Assembly: GCA_937910905.1 (NCBI GenBank)
Contig: CALEPV010000061.1
Location: 1 to 16,311 of the forward strand
DNA from: an uncultured Prevotellaceae bacterium
GTDB taxonomy: Bacteria > Bacteroidota > Bacteroidia > Bacteroidales > Bacteroidaceae
Direction: 5' to 3'
Length of the DNA: 16,311 nt
Shown: piece by piece, positions 1 to 8,900 of the stretch
Position numbering within the stretch: position 1 is the stretch's first letter
How the letters are laid out: each line of letters opens with the position of its first letter
The notes under the pieces: generated by a model
What the model saw: only the letters and a program-made list of their open reading frames with translations
The model's database searches: none
What the model was told of the DNA's origin: nothing
Translations under genes and position numbers: made by a program

Positions 1-1826
1 ATGACCTGCTGGCCAACCAGTGGACTCTGTGGAGTGGCTTCACCCTCCTCTATAACGGTGCTGTTACCGACGATGCCATGAACGAGCAGCTCGCCACGCT
101 TATTGCACAGGTAGATGAAACCGAAACAAAAGGCGTGATTGAAGGTGAGCAAATCAAAGAAGCCGCTCTGGAACAAGGCAATAAAGCTCTGGACAGCTCA
201 AGTGCCGACGAGAAGACAGCTGCCATCAACGCCCTCAACGCCGCTCTCGCCTACATGTCAGAGTCTGCAACTCTCGTTGACGAACTGATGAATATCGTAT
301 GGGACTATGAGGAGAGGATTATGGATCTCTTCGGAGCCTACACCGACAACACACTTCTGAGTCTGCTCGACGAAATCTACGACACCGACCTTGATGAATT
401 CGAGAGCAATGCCCAGATTTCAGCATGGCTCGAGCAGCTGCCCGCCAGCTGGTACGCCTATATCCTCAGCGACGAGGGCATGGCTGATGCTACTGTCAAA
501 AAGCCTTATGACATGAGCGCACTTTTAATCAACGCCACATTCGACAACAACAACTATTCAGGCTGGACAATAGTCAATCCTGAGACAGGTGCCGCCATGA
601 GCGGCGGTGTAGCTCGTTATGGCGTTGGCGAGTTCTGGAATGGCACAGTCTACAATATGTACCAGGAGCTGCCGACCCTGAAGGAAGGCTACTGGCGTCT
701 TGAAGTCGATGCTCTGTTCCGTGCCGGCGGTGCTGAGGCCGAACAGGCTGCTCTGAACGTTGCCGACAGCATACCAGTGAACTATGAGTATCTCTATGCT
801 TCTGCAAACGGTATCAATGCTTCTGTGCAGGTGGTACAGTGGAGCGACATCCAGCGCGGTGCCATCGAGAACACCGAGGAGAATGCCGACCTCATCGCAA
901 TGCTCTCCGGACAGTATGAATACACCAGCGACCGCTACAACTTCGTAGCTCCTAATGCCCAGTCAAGCTTCGCGACGTTTGTAAATGCTGAACGCTACCA
1001 CAACACTCTCGACTTCAAATATGAGCCTGCTAATGGTCCTATCCGTCTCGGCATCCGTATGGATCAGACCATAAGCTACAACTGGTGTCCGTTCGACAAC
1101 TTCAAGCTCAGCTACCTCGGTACTGAAGCTCCCGATGTCGCCATTCTTGGCGATGCCAACATGGACGGCGTTGTGGACATCGTGGATGTGACCACTATTG
1201 TGGACTTCATCCTCATGAAGAGACAGCCTGCATCCGAGCAGCAGTTCGCCAATGCAGATGTCAATGGCGACGGCTCTATCGACATCGCAGACCTGACCAG
1301 CACCGTGAGCATCATACAGGGCACATACAGTGCTCTTGTCAAGGCTGAACGCACAGCAGTAGCCGCCAACGACATGCTCATTCAGGACGGCGCAGCCTTC
1401 AAGCTGCTGAACGCAACAGGCTACGTCGCTTTCCAAGCTGATGTGACACTGGCCAGCGGTGCTGAGCTGCAAGGCGTAGAGCTGAGCCGTCGTGCCGACG
1501 ACCACATAGTGACTTTCCGCCGCACTGGTGAGAACACCTACCGCATCATAGCCTACTCGCTCAGCAACACGGCCTTCGCGGGCAGCGAGGGTGAGCTGTT
1601 CAAGCTCAGCATTGCTGGTGAGCAGAACGCAGAGATCTCCGGCGCCGTGTTCACCGATGGCTACCGCTCATGCCTGCTCACAGCAGCTAACGAAGCAACG
1701 GGTATCAATGCCATAACCGATGCTGCATCTGCAGCTCAGTACTACGACCTCAGCGGTCGCCGCGTGCTGACCCCTCAGAAGGGTGGAATCTACGTGGTGA
1801 ATGGCAAGACCTTACGCGTGAAGTAA
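1..1826 (+). CDS. Secreted multidomain protein with jelly-roll, dockerin and cohesin-like modules (5' partial)
   Basis: The reading frame is open from the first base of the window (first full codon at 3), so the true start lies upstream and the Met at 78 is internal. Modules seen in order: an alpha-helical region (about 3-500); a jelly-roll, carbohydrate-binding-like domain (about 520-1120) ending in WCPFDNFKLSYLG; a two-repeat type I dockerin-like module (about 1149-1320) with calcium loops DANMDGVVD and DVNGDGSID; a short beta-sandwich resembling a cohesin (about 1338-1690); and a C-terminal tail with YDLSGRRV and NGKTLRVK (1737-1823), like the sorting tails of Bacteroidales T9SS cargo. The jelly-roll domain resembles one in the next gene (3635-4093). 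No catalytic domain is visible in the part present, but one could lie upstream. A surface or extracellular role is inferred. The domain calls rest on motif reading, not on a profile search. Confidence 0.9.
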   Translation, partial: DLLANQWTLWSGFTLLYNGAVTDDAMNEQLATLIAQVDETETKGVIEGEQIKEAALEQGNKALDSSSADEKTAAINALNAALAYMSESATLVDELMNIVWDYEERIMDLFGAYTDNTLLSLLDEIYDTDLDEFESNAQISAWLEQLPASWYAYILSDEGMADATVKKPYDMSALLINATFDNNNYSGWTIVNPETGAAMSGGVARYGVGEFWNGTVYNMYQELPTLKEGYWRLEVDALFRAGGAEAEQAALNVADSIPVNYEYLYASANGINASVQVVQWSDIQRGAIENTEENADLIAMLSGQYEYTSDRYNFVAPNAQSSFATFVNAERYHNTLDFKYEPANGPIRLGIRMDQTISYNWCPFDNFKLSYLGTEAPDVAILGDANMDGVVDIVDVTTIVDFILMKRQPASEQQFANADVNGDGSIDIADLTSTVSIIQGTYSALVKAERTAVAANDMLIQDGAAFKLLNATGYVAFQADVTLASGAELQGVELSRRADDHIVTFRRTGENTYRIIAYSLSNTAFAGSEGELFKLSIAGEQNAEISGAVFTDGYRSCLLTAANEATGINAITDAASAAQYYDLSGRRVLTPQKGGIYVVNGKTLRVK

Positions 1827-1873
1827 CACATACAAATAAGCAAACAATAACATAATTAATTAAACATCACAAC

Positions 1874-4800
1874 ATGAAACAAAACGTTATCAGAACGTGG
1901 TTCTCCATCTTAGCCTTGATGCTAATGGGAGTTGTAAATTCCGTATGGGCACAGTCCATTACGATTAACGACTTCTTCATCGAGGCTGGAGCAACCAAGC
2001 AACCCATCACCATTGATTTGGTGAAAGGCAACATGCCGGTACTGGGGTTCCAGTGCGATGTAGAGCTGCCTGCAGGACTGACCATCGCAGGTAAGCCCAC
2101 AGCAGTCAGCGGCACAATGACAGACGAGTATGGCGATGCCACTGCTCCGACTGTATCGTATGCCAACAACCGTCTTGTGGTATATAGCGCCGACGGCCTC
2201 GTGTTCAACGATGATGCCACTGCTCTGGTCACACTGCGAATCGATGCTGCAGCGGACTTTGCAGGAGGCGACATCAAGCTGACCAACATAGTGCTGTCAT
2301 GTGAAGGCAACGTAAAGGTTGAAACAGACGATGTTGCAGCAAAAGTGGCCACTAATAACATCGTTGTGTCAACACCTCCATCGTTGGCGATTAACGACTT
2401 CTTCATCGAGGCTGGAGCAACCAAGCAACCCATCACCATTGATTTGGTGAAAGGCAACATGCCGGTACTGGGGTTCCAGTGCGATGTAGAGCTGCCTGCA
2501 GGACTGACCATCGCAGGTAAGCCCACAGCAGTCAGCGGCACAATGACAGACGAGTATGGCGATGCCACTGCTCCGACTGTATCGTATGCCAACAACCGTC
2601 TTGTGGTATATAGCGCCGACGGCCTCGTGTTCAACGATGATGCCACTGCTCTGGTCACACTGCGAATCGATGCTGCAGCGGACTTTGCAGGAGGCGACAT
2701 CAAGCTGACCAACATAGTGCTGTCATGTGAAGGCAACGTAAAGGTTGAAACAGACGATGTTGCAGCAAAAGTGACCACCAATGAGCAGGTTGCCCCTGTT
2801 GCACCTAAACTCTATATCAGCAACGTTGAGATTCAGACAGGCAACGAGGCCGAGATAGTTATCAGCTTAGAACAAGGTTCGCTGCCACTATGGGGCTTCC
2901 AGGCAGACTTAGATCTTCCTTACGGACTAACAGTGGCAAGCAAGCCTGTAGCCGTAGAGGGCACACTGACTGATGAGTATGGCGATCCTGCCACACCAGT
3001 GGTATCATACGCCAATGGCCGTCTTGTGGTGTACAACTCCGACAACTATGCCTTCAGCGCCAATGCCAAAGAAGTAGTAACCATCAGATTAAAGGCAAGC
3101 ACAGATTTCGTGACGAGCAAGTTCGGTCTGCAGAATGTTGTTTTCTCTTGCGAGAACAATGTAAAGATGGAAGGTACCGCTTGCTACGCTGTTGCAGAGG
3201 CTATCGTTGTGTCGTACACTCACGATTTTGAGTATGATGAGTATCTGCTCTACAACGTAGGTGCAGGACGCTTCCTCGTAGCTGGCAACTACTGGGGCAC
3301 AATGGCCTCGCTGCTCGAGCACCCCGACTATGTGCGCCTGCTACCTCAGGACGGCAACAATGTGTACTACATTGAGACGACTTCATCCAACGGTGGCGAG
3401 CAGTACTACCTCGGAGCTGAGGCATATATGGATCAGGACCCAATAGCTGTCACTATAAACCAGCTGAGCAATGGCTATTATACACTATACAGCGACGAAC
3501 TGGGCTATATTGGCTATGACGGCCAGAGCACTGTGATAGGCACGTGGCTGAGTGCCGACAGCGATGATGCCCAGTGGACCATCGTCAGCGTAGCCGATGC
3601 CAAAGCTGCAATGGCTCAAGCCACCACGCCCGTGGATGCAACATTCCTGATTCGCGATCACAACTTCAGTCGCAACAACCGTGACAGAGGATATTGGGAG
3701 GTGTTCAATGCCTCTAACTATAATCTCTGTGGAGGAGATAACACAAACTGCTGTGCTGAGTCCTGGCGCTCGACCTTCAATATATGCCAAACTATAGAGG
3801 ATCTGCCTGCAGGATGGTATGCACTCACAGCGCAGGGATTCTGGTCGGCTTACGGCACGGATGACTTTGCACCTGTGTTCTATGCTAACGATGCACAGAC
3901 ATTGGTTCCCCTGAAGGCATATGATGAATTAAGCATGACAGCAGCTTCACAGTCGTTCTCCGAAGGCCTATACACAATAGAGCCCATCTATACATACGTA
4001 GAGGAAGGCGGCACACTAACCATAGGTGTCATGCTGGAGAACAACACCAATGGCTGGTGCTGCTTCGACAACTTCACACTGACGTATTTGGCCGACGCAG
4101 AGATAGATATACCACAGGTGCCCGCAACACTGGCACTGGAAGGCCTGTCTGCCGAAGCAGGCACATACGTTACGGTGCCCATTCGCTTAGAGCAGGGCAC
4201 TATACCTGTCAAGGGCTTCGAGGCCGACCTCACCCTGCCTGCTGGTATGACTGTGCAAGGTTGGGATTATGCAGATGGCGTTCTGAATAATAATGCTTGG
4301 GGATATGAGGTGACACCAATCATTGGCTACGATTGGGAAACTGGACATTTGTCCGTGACCAACGACCAAAATGTCACCTATAAAATCGGAGCTAAGACTA
4401 TCGTCTATCTCTATGTCCACATATCCTCTGACTGCGAGGGAGGTGACATTAGACTCTCTAACATCAGTCTGACAGACAAAGACGACAAGGAGTACAAGCA
4501 AGATGATGTCTATGCCTGGGTCAGCACAAACTACATCGCTCCTACAGGGCTGACCATCACTCATGACTTCATGACTCTTGACGTGGAAGATGCTACGCAC
4601 TACGACTACGTAACCCTCGGCCACACCACTGAAGTATATGGCTACCACGAATATGGAGCTCTTCAAACATCGGGCAATGGCTATCTTGAAATCACCGACT
4701 TCAGCACCTACTACGACCCCAACATAGAATGGGAACAGAGATATTCCAACGACAGACATTCTGCTGTGCTGCTCAACAATACATCTATGTCTGCAGAGAA

Positions 4801-5944
4801 TGTCAGCACAGAGCTGTGGATCACCGACGGCGTGTGGACATTCCTCTCCTTCCCATACGATGTGCGCGTATCCGACATTACACCTATGGACAGCACTACT
4901 GAATGGGTGATCCGCCGCTACGACGGTGCTGCACGCGCCCAAGGCTATATGGATGCAACCTGGGTTACTATGGGTGCCAACGATATACTCTATGCCAACC
5001 AGGGCTACATCTGGCAGTCGGCATACAAAGTTGGTTTCAGCGGTTTCATCGTACCAGCATTGAGCACAAACAACAAGCAGAACATCTTCGCTTATGACGA
5101 GCAGTACGTCGAACTGAAAGGATATGACAGCGAGTTCGCCCACAACCGCAGCTGGAACCTCGTGGGCAACCCCTACCCCACCTACTACGACATGCGCTAC
5201 ATGGACTTCACAGCTCCTGTGACCACATGGAACGTAAACACCCAGAGCTACGAGGCCTACATGCCTGGCGACGACAACTATGTCTTCTTCCCAGGTGAAG
5301 CCTTCTTCGTTCAGCGACCCGACGACAGCGACTATATCCTATTCGACAACACTGGCCGCCAGAGTGACCGCTATATCTACTACCGCAACAGCGCCCCAGC
5401 TCGCACGGTGGACGCTCAGCGCACTGTCATCAACCTGACACTCAGCGATGGCACATTTAGTGACCGCACTCGCGTAGTACTCAATGAGTCTGCATTGAGC
5501 AGCTACGAGCTCGACAAGGATGCCTCGAAGTTCATGTCTGCCAGCAGTCTGGCGCCTCAGCTCTACAGCGTGGCAGATGGTGTGAACTATGCTATCAACG
5601 AACGTCCGATTGCCGACGGCACAGTAGAGCTCGGTGCTCAGCTGGTGAAGGCTGGCAGCTACACTATTGCCCTGAGTTCTGGCTCGGCGGCCGTGGTGAC
5701 GCTGGAAGACCGCGCTACAGGTGCACTGGTGCTGCTCAACGCTGTCGAAGGCTATACCTTCACAGCCGAGGCTGGCACCCTGGCAGGTCGCTTCGTACTG
5801 TACATTAACAATTCCACTGGCATCGGAGGCGTGAACCAGAACAGCGGTGAAGGTGCAATATACGACATCAGTGGACGCCGCGTGCAGAACACAAATGCTG
5901 CAGGCGTCTATATTGAGAACGGCAAGAAAGTAGTTGTAAAATAA
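1874..5944 (+). CDS. Large secreted protein with four cohesin-like modules and a T9SS-like tail
   Basis: 1356 residues. The start at 1874 is supported by a signal peptide (residues 1-26, ending NSVWA before Q27) and a 47-base A-rich leader with no Shine-Dalgarno. Cohesin-like beta-sandwich modules (pattern G...I.L..G..P..GFQ.D..LP.GL) lie at about residues 29-165, 171-307, 311-446 and 749-888. The first two are identical over 386 bp; the third is diverged and the fourth more so. Between modules 3 and 4 are a beta-trefoil-like region starting YLLYNVGAGRFLVAGNYWG (residues 455-473; region about 450-575) and a jelly-roll domain (588-740, ending WCCFDNFTLTYLA). After module 4 comes a long beta-rich region with SFPYD and SWNLVGNPYP. 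The tail is YDISGRRV...GVYIENGKKVVVK. No enzyme motif is seen. A scaffold or adhesin role at the cell surface is inferred from cohesin-like modules lying near dockerin-bearing neighbours. The cohesin assignment is by fold pattern and is less certain than the gene itself. Confidence 0.93.
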   Translation: MKQNVIRTWFSILALMLMGVVNSVWAQSITINDFFIEAGATKQPITIDLVKGNMPVLGFQCDVELPAGLTIAGKPTAVSGTMTDEYGDATAPTVSYANNRLVVYSADGLVFNDDATALVTLRIDAAADFAGGDIKLTNIVLSCEGNVKVETDDVAAKVATNNIVVSTPPSLAINDFFIEAGATKQPITIDLVKGNMPVLGFQCDVELPAGLTIAGKPTAVSGTMTDEYGDATAPTVSYANNRLVVYSADGLVFNDDATALVTLRIDAAADFAGGDIKLTNIVLSCEGNVKVETDDVAAKVTTNEQVAPVAPKLYISNVEIQTGNEAEIVISLEQGSLPLWGFQADLDLPYGLTVASKPVAVEGTLTDEYGDPATPVVSYANGRLVVYNSDNYAFSANAKEVVTIRLKASTDFVTSKFGLQNVVFSCENNVKMEGTACYAVAEAIVVSYTHDFEYDEYLLYNVGAGRFLVAGNYWGTMASLLEHPDYVRLLPQDGNNVYYIETTSSNGGEQYYLGAEAYMDQDPIAVTINQLSNGYYTLYSDELGYIGYDGQSTVIGTWLSADSDDAQWTIVSVADAKAAMAQATTPVDATFLIRDHNFSRNNRDRGYWEVFNASNYNLCGGDNTNCCAESWRSTFNICQTIEDLPAGWYALTAQGFWSAYGTDDFAPVFYANDAQTLVPLKAYDELSMTAASQSFSEGLYTIEPIYTYVEEGGTLTIGVMLENNTNGWCCFDNFTLTYLADAEIDIPQVPATLALEGLSAEAGTYVTVPIRLEQGTIPVKGFEADLTLPAGMTVQGWDYADGVLNNNAWGYEVTPIIGYDWETGHLSVTNDQNVTYKIGAKTIVYLYVHISSDCEGGDIRLSNISLTDKDDKEYKQDDVYAWVSTNYIAPTGLTITHDFMTLDVEDATHYDYVTLGHTTEVYGYHEYGALQTSGNGYLEITDFSTYYDPNIEWEQRYSNDRHSAVLLNNTSMSAENVSTELWITDGVWTFLSFPYDVRVSDITPMDSTTEWVIRRYDGAARAQGYMDATWVTMGANDILYANQGYIWQSAYKVGFSGFIVPALSTNNKQNIFAYDEQYVELKGYDSEFAHNRSWNLVGNPYPTYYDMRYMDFTAPVTTWNVNTQSYEAYMPGDDNYVFFPGEAFFVQRPDDSDYILFDNTGRQSDRYIYYRNSAPARTVDAQRTVINLTLSDGTFSDRTRVVLNESALSSYELDKDASKFMSASSLAPQLYSVADGVNYAINERPIADGTVELGAQLVKAGSYTIALSSGSAAVVTLEDRATGALVLLNAVEGYTFTAEAGTLAGRFVLYINNSTGIGGVNQNSGEGAIYDISGRRVQNTNAAGVYIENGKKVVVK
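1962..2347 (+). repeat. Direct repeat, copy 1 (386 bp, encodes a cohesin-like module)
   Basis: By eye this is base-for-base identical to 2388-2773. The offset is 426 bases (142 codons), so the reading frame is kept. Identity stops abruptly on both sides: A1961 against G2387, and G2348 against A2774. The 40 bases between the copies are unique linker. Confidence 0.95.
2388..2773 (+). repeat. Direct repeat, copy 2 (386 bp, encodes a cohesin-like module)
   Basis: Second copy of the perfect in-frame duplication. The next module (2804-3211) is clearly homologous, sharing TDEYGD, VSYAN and RLVVY, but is diverged. The first two copies have therefore duplicated recently or been homogenised. Confidence 0.95.
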
Positions 5945-5957
5945 AACGTACAACATC

Positions 5958-8900
5958 ATGAGGAAACTATTCAGTCTAATGCTCCTTCTGCTCTGCCACA
6001 CTGCGCTTTTTGCGCAGTATGGCGGGGCCGATGGGACCTTTGATCCTGAGAATCCTGCCAACCCTGAGCCCGTGGGAGTGCGTTACGGCCTGACAGTAAA
6101 GTCGGAGTCCACAAGTGGAGGTACGACAAATGTCACTTACGGTAGTCTGGCGGCGGGAGAGAGCATACATCTATATGCATATCCTAGCACTGGATATGAG
6201 TTCAAGGAGTGGCGGCAGGACGAGCGCGTGCTGACCGCAAGTCAGGACTTCGATTACACCATGCCTGCACAGGACGTTGTGCTGACCGCTGTCTTCAAGT
6301 TCAATCCACAGAGCCCTGGCAATCCAGGTGCCAACGACTGGGATGGCTCGAATGGCATCCTGATAGTGGACGATTTCCAGACTGGCAGCCTGGCCGATGC
6401 TATCTACTATGCCACTGATGGGAACACGGGCAGTGTGCAGACTCTAATCGTCAGCGGCAACATAAGCAACGCAGACCTGGGTGCACTGAAAGCATTCACT
6501 TCAATAAAAGTGATAGACTTAAGCCGCGCCTACGGTTCGACCGCTGTGCCCGCCTACACTTTCGAAGGGAACAGCACCCTGACAGAGATCTCACTGCCAG
6601 CAAGCATCAAGACTATCGAGAGAGACGCTTTCTACTGCTGCTATGCTCTGACCACGCTGAACTGCTATGCCACAGTACCTCCCGTTATTGACTACAGTGT
6701 ATTCAAGGGTGTAAGCAGCGACTTCGTCGTTTATGTGCCTTACGAGAGCCTGGGCCTGTACCAAAATGCAGCTGTGTGGAAGACGATGAACGTGCAACCC
6801 TTAGGGACGAAAGTGTACCAGCTCGAAGTAGACTTGCCAGCTGACTATACCGATGGCAGATATGACAATATGTACATAGAGCTGGCTAACGATTTGAGCG
6901 GACAGACCATGTCCTATCTGATTACGCCCAATGTACAGGCATATACATTCAAGAACCTGCGTCCTGACACTAAGTGGACCGCCTATGTGAAGAATGCCGA
7001 CGGGCAGTCACTGGGTAGCATAAGCAACATCGTGATGGGTGAATCCGACCAGCGTGTACAGTTCGCTTCCCTACTCACGCCACAGACCATCACCGCCAAA
7101 GTGCTCGATCCTGCCGGTAACGATATCACCACGCAGGTGACACTCACATGGCTCAATGCCAATGGTGCATATATGGGCAAGGGCGCGAGCATTAACAATG
7201 TGTTGCCTATCGACGGTGCAAGCGTGACCCTGCGTGTTGCACTCAGCGATGAACTGGCTATGGACTACCAGCAGCCTACGGATGTGAACCACACTGTTCA
7301 AAGCTCTGGCAATAACATCACGGTATCTCTCGTTCCGATATCCAAGATAGCTATCACCGGACGAGTGACAGATGTAGCCAGCAACGAAGGTATTGCCAAT
7401 GCATCTGTGGTCATCGGTCAGACCATAGAGGGTCGTTACACGAAGAACTTCAGTGTGAAGACCGATGACAACGGTGCGTACACCGTAACAGGTGCCTACA
7501 ACGCTGCCACAACTATCACAGTCAGCATCAACGACTATACCAGCGGTACAGCTCAGTTTGACGCGTTGAGCCTGAATAATGGAGTGGCCGACTGTGGCAC
7601 CATACAGCTCAAGAGCCTGAAGAGTGAGACCAACACGACAATACGCACTCAGTTCACATACACGCTGAGTGCCGAGTCTGGTCAGCAGGGGGCAACAGAG
7701 GATTTTGCCGACACGCTGAACGTGGTATACACCATCTTCAATCAGACTCGCATGATGCATCAGGTGACAGAGTTTGTGACCAAGGGACGCGAAATCGTGA
7801 TAACTGAAGAGGTGGGACAGGGAGACCTGTTGTACATCATCGCGATGAGCAAGAACGGAGCCTTCGAACCACTGCCGGCTACATGCTCTGTAGGCAATGA
7901 CTATAAGGCCAATGCAACCTTCAACATCACTCAAGCTGGACAAATCAGCGCATCCTACACCAACACCGATGCTTCTGCTGCTACTGCTATTCTCTACGAT
8001 GCCTCTGGCAAATTTGTGAGTGGACAGGAGTATGTAGACAAGAAAACACTCTTCACCGACTTGGGCGACGGCTACTACACCGTGGTGAGCATGAGCCGGA
8101 GCAAGCTGTTCAACAGCATCTACGACTTGGCAAAGTATGCCGATGCCGGACTGGTGGAAGGTGAGGACTACGTAACTCAGCGTGTCTACGTGAAGAAGGG
8201 TGACATCGTAGGTGTGCGCAATGCATACGTGCCCTACCTTGACGAGAGCAAGTTCGCTTTCCTGAGCACCAACACATCCTTCTCCATCAACAAGACTCTG
8301 GCCACAGTAGGTACAAACCTTACACTGACCACGCTGCTTGACTTCCAGGAGCGGTATGTCAAAGATGTGTCCAACGTCAAACTGGTAATAGATTTGGCTG
8401 GTTCCAAGCTCGTCGCAGGGTCTGTGATGGCAGGATCGGCGGTGTGCGACTATGAGAGCTCCGACCGTCAGGTGGTGATACCTATATCCAACCTTGCTGA
8501 CCGTGTGCGTCTGTGCGTGAAGTCCAATATCTCTGGCGACTATGTACCCACAGCTTCCGTACAGTTCTACTACGGAGACCAGCTGATGACCAAGCCTGTA
8601 GGACAGGTGTCGTTCACGCTGGAGGAGCTGGGACTGAGCGTACCCGCTACCATCTCATCAACTACTCTGCCCGTCAGTGGTTCAGCACCTGCACGTTCGC
8701 AGATATGGATATATGATGACAACGAACTCATCGGTATGACAATGGCACTGTCCACGGGTTCATGGAGCCAGAACTGTGAGCTCCTGGAGCCTGCCAACCC
8801 CTCCGAGCACCACATCTACGCCGTGGTAAAGAACGGCAACGAGGAGACACAGACAGTGACACGCACAGTAAGCTATGCTGAGGAGGCTGTGTCTGTAGAG

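Noticed and set aside
78..80. ATG at 78 as the start of gene 1
   Set aside because: The frame is open to the first base with protein-like sequence (NQWTLWSGFTLLYNG) and there is no signal peptide at this Met, so the gene is cut by the window edge.
1867..2781. 304-codon open frame on the minus strand
   Set aside because: It is antisense to the duplicated cohesin-like modules and contains the same peptide twice because the DNA is duplicated. The plus frame has a signal peptide and clear domains.
4187..5143. 318-codon minus-strand open frame within gene 2
   Set aside because: Antisense shadow of a well-supported gene; rich in Cys, Val and His with no domain or signal peptide.
5958..6014. Lipoprotein signal in gene 3
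   Set aside because: Cys13 sits in the hydrophobic core after Leu, not after Gly, Ala or Ser, and a normal cleavage site follows at residue 19.
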